Source: Clostridia bacterium (lineage in GTDB: Bacteria; Bacillota; Clostridia; Oscillospirales; CAG-272). Taken from it: a stretch of DNA of 64,000 nucleotides. Shown here piece after piece: positions 59,884 through 64,000 of the stretch (positions within the stretch are counted from its first letter, which is position 1; each line of letters begins with the position of its first letter). Under the pieces are notes generated by a model that was not told the origin of the DNA, did not search any database, and was given only the letters and a program-made list of their open reading frames with translations. The translations under genes and the position numbers were made by a program. The stretch spans positions 1-64,000 of the forward strand of contig JAFUOQ010000013.1 of NCBI GenBank assembly GCA_017472695.1, written 5' to 3'.

Positions 59884-60870
59884 ATGAAGATAGCTATTGA
59901 TGCAATGGGCGGAGATAACGCACCTTTAGAAATTGTTAAGGGTGTTGTTACTGCTGCTAACGAAAATTCAGAGATTGAAATTAATTTAATTGGTGATCAA
60001 AAAGCAATACTTGACTCTCTTTCAACTATTGGAAAAATATTACCTGATAATATAAAAATTATTCATACTGATGAAGTGATCACTATGGATGATAACCCTA
60101 TGGTCGTTATGAAGGAAAAATGCAATAGCTCCATGGCCAAGGGCTTACAAATGCTTAAAGATGAAGAAGTAGATGCCTTTTTAAGCGCGGGAAATACCGG
60201 TGCGTTGCATGTTGGCTCTACATTGATGATTAGAAAAATCAAAGGTATAAGAAGAAGCGCTATTGCAACTGTTTTGCCATTTCATAAACCAATTCTTATG
60301 CTTGATTCCGGTGCTAATCCAGAGGTAACTGAGGATGTTTTACTTCAATGGGCTATAATCGGTTCTGCATATTCAAACTTAATGTTCAATGTTGAAAAGC
60401 CAAGAGTGGGACTTTTAAATAATGGCACTGAGGAGAGAAAGGGCACTCCTGTTCATCAAGCGGCATATCAATTACTTAAAGAGAATGATAAGATTAATTT
60501 TATAGGTAATATTGAATCAAAGCAACTGACTAGCTGTCCTTGTGACGTGTTGGTTACTGATGGCTTCACAGGAAACATTACTTTGAAGCTTATCGAGGGC
60601 TTGGGTATGTTTATGTTCTCATCTTTAAAGGACATGTTTACCGCTAATTTAATAACAAAAGCAGCTTTTATTTGTATGAAAAAGCAATTGAAACAATTTA
60701 AGATGATGTTTGACGCATCAGAATATGGAGGGGCACCATTGCTTGGACTTAACAAGCCTGTTATAAAGGCACATGGTAGCTCTAAGGAAAAGGATATTAA
60801 AAACGCAGTTAAACAAGCAGCGAGATACTGTGAATTAAATGTAGTTGATAAAATGTCTGCACAACTATAA
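59884..60870 (+). CDS. plsX: Phosphate acyltransferase PlsX
   Basis: Makes acyl phosphate from acyl-ACP for phospholipid synthesis. 328 residues: IAIDAMGGDNAPLEIVKG at the N terminus, DAFLSAGNTGALHVGS, LLNNGTEERKG, DVLVTDGFTGNITLK and EYGGAPLLGLN. It starts two bases after trmFO and precedes rnc; the acyl carrier protein gene acpP, often between plsX and rnc, is not there. Confidence 0.96.
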   Translation: MKIAIDAMGGDNAPLEIVKGVVTAANENSEIEINLIGDQKAILDSLSTIGKILPDNIKIIHTDEVITMDDNPMVVMKEKCNSSMAKGLQMLKDEEVDAFLSAGNTGALHVGSTLMIRKIKGIRRSAIATVLPFHKPILMLDSGANPEVTEDVLLQWAIIGSAYSNLMFNVEKPRVGLLNNGTEERKGTPVHQAAYQLLKENDKINFIGNIESKQLTSCPCDVLVTDGFTGNITLKLIEGLGMFMFSSLKDMFTANLITKAAFICMKKQLKQFKMMFDASEYGGAPLLGLNKPVIKAHGSSKEKDIKNAVKQAARYCELNVVDKMSAQL

Positions 60871-60884
60871 AAGGAGAAAATAAA

Positions 60885-61592
60885 ATGAGTAATTTTCCAT
60901 TGCCAATAGAAATGCTTGAAAAATCTATTGGATATGAATTTAAAAACAAAAATTTAATAAAAATGGCTCTTACTCATTCCTCTTATGCGTATGAGCAAAA
61001 ATCACACAAAATCAACTGTGAATGTAACGAGCGTCTAGAATTTTTGGGCGACAGTGTACTTTCACTTGTTGTTAGTGAATATTTATTTGAAAAGTTTTCC
61101 CAAAAAGCCGAGGGAGAATTGACAAAAACAAGAGCATCACTTGTTTGTACACGCTCTTTATCAAGCTTTGCTAACAAGATTCAGCTTGGAAGCTATTTGT
61201 ATTTGGGCAAAGGTGAAGAAGCAACCGGTAGAACCAACGTAAAAATTCTTGAAAACGCATTTGAAGCGTTACTTGCTGCAATTTATATTGATTCTAGTAG
61301 TAAAGATGTGGTTTCAAAGTTTTTAATACCAATTGTTGAAGCCGAAATTAAAGCTGCTGGCACTGATGCAATTTATGATTATAAAACAACGCTACAACAG
61401 TTTATTCAAGCTCTTGGTAATGATAGAATTCAATACGCTTGTGTAAACGAGGAAGGCCCTGACCACGATAAGACCTTTGAGGTTGAGGTTAAAATCAACT
61501 CAAATGTAGTTGGTAGAGGTAAGGGAAAAACCAAACGCGAGGCGGAGCAATCTGCCGCTAAAGAAGCACTTGCGCTTTTTGATGTTAAATGA
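60885..61592 (+). CDS. rnc: Ribonuclease III
   Basis: Cuts double-stranded RNA, including rRNA precursors. 235 residues: catalytic domain with NERLEFLGDSVLSLVVSEYLF, LGKGEEATGR and LENAFEALLAAIYID (metal-binding Glu/Asp), then a double-stranded RNA-binding domain (about 160-233; RGKGKTKREAEQSAAKEAL). AAGGAGA ribosome site; stop overlaps the next start. Confidence 0.97.
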   Translation: MSNFPLPIEMLEKSIGYEFKNKNLIKMALTHSSYAYEQKSHKINCECNERLEFLGDSVLSLVVSEYLFEKFSQKAEGELTKTRASLVCTRSLSSFANKIQLGSYLYLGKGEEATGRTNVKILENAFEALLAAIYIDSSSKDVVSKFLIPIVEAEIKAAGTDAIYDYKTTLQQFIQALGNDRIQYACVNEEGPDHDKTFEVEVKINSNVVGRGKGKTKREAEQSAAKEALALFDVK

Positions 61593-62608
61593 GACATATA
61601 AATATTCCTATATTTATTCCTCATTTGGGTTGTCCTAATCAATGCATATTTTGTAATCAAAAACATATATCTGGAACTGTTCAATTTGATGAGAACAATG
61701 TTGATAACATTATCAATGATGTTTTATCAACTATTGATGCTGATGATGAATGTGAAATAGCATTTTTTGGTGGCTCTTTTACTGGTATTAATAGAGATTT
61801 AATGGTTAGATTGCTTGATAAGGCTCAGGGCTATGTAAATAGAGGACAAGTTGTTGGTATTAGAATGTCAACACGACCAGACTACATAAACAGCGAAATT
61901 ATTGATATATTAAAGCGATATACGATTTCATGTGTCGAGCTTGGTATTCAATCAATGAATGACAATGTCTTAAAGTACTTAAAAAGAGGCCATACATCGA
62001 TTGATACAATTAATGCAGCCAAGCTATTAAAAGGGTCGGGATTTGACTTTGTAGGTCAAATGATGATCGGCTTGCCAAGTGCTACTCTAGAGGACGAGCT
62101 TGTCACAGCGAGTGCAATTTGTCGGCTTGGTGCAGTTGGTTCAAGAATCTATCCGACACTTGTCTTTAAAGGCACAGAGCTTGAAAATTTGACTAATCGT
62201 CATGAGTACTCACCACTTTCAATTAGCGAAGCGGTAGAAAGATCTGCAAAGGTATTAGAGATTTTTATTAAAAACGATGTTCAATGTATAAGAATTGGAC
62301 TTTGTGAGAGTGAAAATTTACACTCTGAATCATCATTTATTGCAGGTCCTAATAGTCCGTCTATCGGTGAAATGGTTAAAAGCCAAGTTTATTTAAATCT
62401 AATTACAGAGAAAATTCAAGATTTAAAAGAAACGTTTGGAGAAACATTGTTTATTCAATGTCCAAAGGGCGCAACTTCTCAAATTATTGGCAATAAAAGA
62501 CGAAATATTGACGAATTGAAAATACAATTCGGATTTAAATACATAAAAGTTAAGGAAAATGCAGATTTAATGCAATATCAAATTATTTTAAGGGAAAAGG
62601 AGGAATAA
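61589..62608 (+). CDS. Radical SAM protein, Elp3-like without acetyltransferase domain
   Basis: A 339-residue radical SAM enzyme. The iron-sulfur motif CPNQCIFC is near residue 15, FFGGSFTGI and STRPDYI follow, with ELGIQSMNDNVLKYLKRGH and MMIGLPSATLEDE. This resembles the Elp3 radical SAM core, but the C-terminal GNAT domain of true Elp3 is missing. Bacterial relatives commonly lie between rnc and smc and probably modify tRNA; the reaction is not known to me. The ATG overlaps the rnc stop (ATGA). Confidence 0.85.
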   Translation: MRHINIPIFIPHLGCPNQCIFCNQKHISGTVQFDENNVDNIINDVLSTIDADDECEIAFFGGSFTGINRDLMVRLLDKAQGYVNRGQVVGIRMSTRPDYINSEIIDILKRYTISCVELGIQSMNDNVLKYLKRGHTSIDTINAAKLLKGSGFDFVGQMMIGLPSATLEDELVTASAICRLGAVGSRIYPTLVFKGTELENLTNRHEYSPLSISEAVERSAKVLEIFIKNDVQCIRIGLCESENLHSESSFIAGPNSPSIGEMVKSQVYLNLITEKIQDLKETFGETLFIQCPKGATSQIIGNKRRNIDELKIQFGFKYIKVKENADLMQYQIILREKEE

Positions 62609-62610
62609 AG

Positions 62611-64000
62611 ATGCGTTTAAAATCACTTGAACTACAAGGCTTTAAATCATTCCCAGATAAAACTACCTTGTATTTTGATGATGGCGCTACTGTAATTGTA
62701 GGGCCTAATGGTAGTGGTAAATCAAATATTACTGACGCTATGAGATGGGTTCTAGGTGAGCTTTCATCAAAAAACATTCGTGGTTCAAAAATGGAAGACG
62801 TTATCTTTATAGGTACCGAGGTTAGAAAGCCTATGAGCTATGCCGAGGTTTCTGTTACCTTTGACAATTCCTCCGAGGAAGGACGTTTAAATAGTCCATA
62901 TGATACCATTACTGTAACCAGACGTTATTATCGTGCTGGTGAAAGTGAATATTTAATTAACAAAAGCCCTGTAAGACTTCGTGATATTTACGAGCTCTTT
63001 ATGAATACTGGTGTTGGTCGTGAGGGTTATTCCATTATCGGACAGGGTAGAATAGCTGAAATTATATCTAAAAAGAGCGAGGATAGAAGAAATATCTTTG
63101 AAGAAGCTGCTGGAATTGCAAAATTTAGATATAAAAAAGAAGAGGCTGAAAGAAAGTTAAAGCAAACTCAAGAAAACATGGATAGAGTTTTTGATATTTT
63201 CAATGAGCTTGCTATGCGTGTCGGTCCTCTTGAAAAGGAAGCCGAAAAGGCAAAGAAATTCAACGAGCTATATGAGAGGAAAAAGGTTGCCGATGTATCC
63301 TTGTGGATTTATGATTCACAAAATACAAAGGATGAGATTTCAAAGCTTAACAAAAGCTATAAGCTTTCAGCTCACGAGCTTGAAATGACTGATAACTCAA
63401 TTAAGCAGATTGAAACTCAAGAGGCAGCTCTCGATACAAAGCTTTTTGAAACTCGTAGAGATAAGGAAAAGGTTTATACAGAAATTAAGAGCTGTAATGC
63501 TACATTATCTACTTTAAATTCCGATTTAAAGGTTATGGAAAACAATGTGGAGCATGCAAAGGTCTTTTCCAACACTCAAATTGAAGAACTTGAGCGCGTA
63601 AACGCAAAGAAGGCTCTTTGTGAGTCTGAAATCAAGGAACGCGAGGAAAATTATAAGCAAATAAATTTCAAGCTAGATGAAGCTAATAATACTCAAGAGA
63701 ATTATAAAACAGAACTAGAGCAAGCTAGTTTAAAGAAAACCGAAATCGAGCAACAGCTTGAGACACTGTTCCAAGAGCAAAAGGCACTGGAGGAGAAAAG
63801 AAACGATATCATAGTTAAGCTTTCGGTTCTTGAAAACTCTCAATTTTCAGGCGATGAAAGAAAAGAGAGCATAAACAACGATATTGTTAAGTATCAATCC
63901 ACTCTCGATGAGCTAACGAATAAGTCCGAGTCAGTGGCAAAGGTTTTGGCAAAGTACGAGGAGTCTTTGAACGCAATCGATACTGAACTAGAATCTCTCA
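62611..64000 (+). CDS. smc: Chromosome partition protein SMC (partial, runs off right edge)
   Basis: The first 463 codons of the condensin ATPase that folds and separates chromosomes. The N-terminal head has the Walker A loop VGPNGSGKSNITDAMRWVLGE (residues about 31-51) and GREGYSIIGQGRIAEII. From about residue 165 a long heptad-rich coiled coil begins and continues to the edge. The remaining coil, hinge and C-terminal head are outside the window. GGAGGA ribosome site two bases after the previous stop. Confidence 0.97.
   Translation, partial: MRLKSLELQGFKSFPDKTTLYFDDGATVIVGPNGSGKSNITDAMRWVLGELSSKNIRGSKMEDVIFIGTEVRKPMSYAEVSVTFDNSSEEGRLNSPYDTITVTRRYYRAGESEYLINKSPVRLRDIYELFMNTGVGREGYSIIGQGRIAEIISKKSEDRRNIFEEAAGIAKFRYKKEEAERKLKQTQENMDRVFDIFNELAMRVGPLEKEAEKAKKFNELYERKKVADVSLWIYDSQNTKDEISKLNKSYKLSAHELEMTDNSIKQIETQEAALDTKLFETRRDKEKVYTEIKSCNATLSTLNSDLKVMENNVEHAKVFSNTQIEELERVNAKKALCESEIKEREENYKQINFKLDEANNTQENYKTELEQASLKKTEIEQQLETLFQEQKALEEKRNDIIVKLSVLENSQFSGDERKESINNDIVKYQSTLDELTNKSESVAKVLAKYEESLNAIDTELESL

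Overview
The window is AT-rich, densely coded DNA from a low-GC Gram-positive bacterium, most likely a member of the Clostridia (Bacillota). The evidence is a T-box leader on ileS, a GlgC/GlgD pair of ADP-glucose pyrophosphorylase subunits, HPr with the regulatory Ser46, a single-chain glycyl-tRNA synthetase, a long clostridial-type GltX, a PdaA-like deacetylase, PASTA-bearing PBP2/SpoVD, the diaminopimelate-type MurE signature, and the gene orders infC-rpmI-rplT and plsX-rnc-smc. Species cannot be fixed from the sequence alone. The DNA looks chromosomal. The only mobile DNA seen is an IS3-family end at the left edge and a 5'-truncated IS3-family orfB between prfB and ileS.

Layout. 1-5 kb: IS end, an orphan membrane protein, then a three-gene maltose cassette (PTS EIICB, MapP-like phosphatase, MalQ). 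5-10.4 kb (minus strand): a lipoprotein protease with a collagen-like stalk, an XRE regulator with membrane helices and a zinc ribbon, tRNA-Leu(CAG), pyrophosphatase, a nested palindromic element, a SpoU/TrmH methyltransferase and prfB. 10.5-15.8 kb: IS fragment, ileS behind an Ile T-box, and glyS. 16-19.3 kb: HPr, uvrC-rsmD-coaD. 19.5-29.7 kb: a reduced division and cell-wall (dcw) cluster in the order mraZ, rsmH, a small membrane protein at the ftsL position, a PBP2/SpoVD, murE, murF, mraY, ftsW, murG. murD, murC, ftsQ and ftsZ are absent here. 29.8-36.3 kb: a 930-residue InlB-repeat lipoprotein, a 56-residue membrane peptide, a PdaA-like deacetylase, a polytopic membrane protein with proC, and a GNAT acetyltransferase. 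36.5-46.7 kb: a complete glycogen operon, glgB-glgC-glgD-glgA-glgP plus a GH13 hydrolase. 46.8-52.7 kb: gltX-glnS and a domain-permuted GH3 glucosidase. 52.7-54.1 kb: infC-rpmI-rplT with a probable L20 leader. 54.1-64 kb: TrmH-type methyltransferase, dprA-topA-trmFO, plsX-rnc-radical SAM-smc (smc runs off the right edge).

How it fits together. The left cassette and the glycogen operon handle alpha-glucans: maltose enters as a phosphosugar, is probably dephosphorylated by the MapP-like enzyme, and MalQ turns it into glucose and longer glucans; GlgC/D/A/B store glucan, and GlgP and the GH13 enzyme release it. HPr links sugar uptake to regulation. Most of the rest is translation and envelope housekeeping. 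Control elements that can be read directly include a complete Ile T-box, a four-copy GTGG operator at the mraZ start site, many TTGACA/TATAAT-type promoters with 17-bp spacing, and many intrinsic terminators. I found no clear new defence or biosynthetic system. The most unusual items are the FtsL-position protein with no extracytoplasmic domain, the collagen-stalk HtrA lipoprotein, the nested palindrome at 8423-8518, and several start-codon and leader features.
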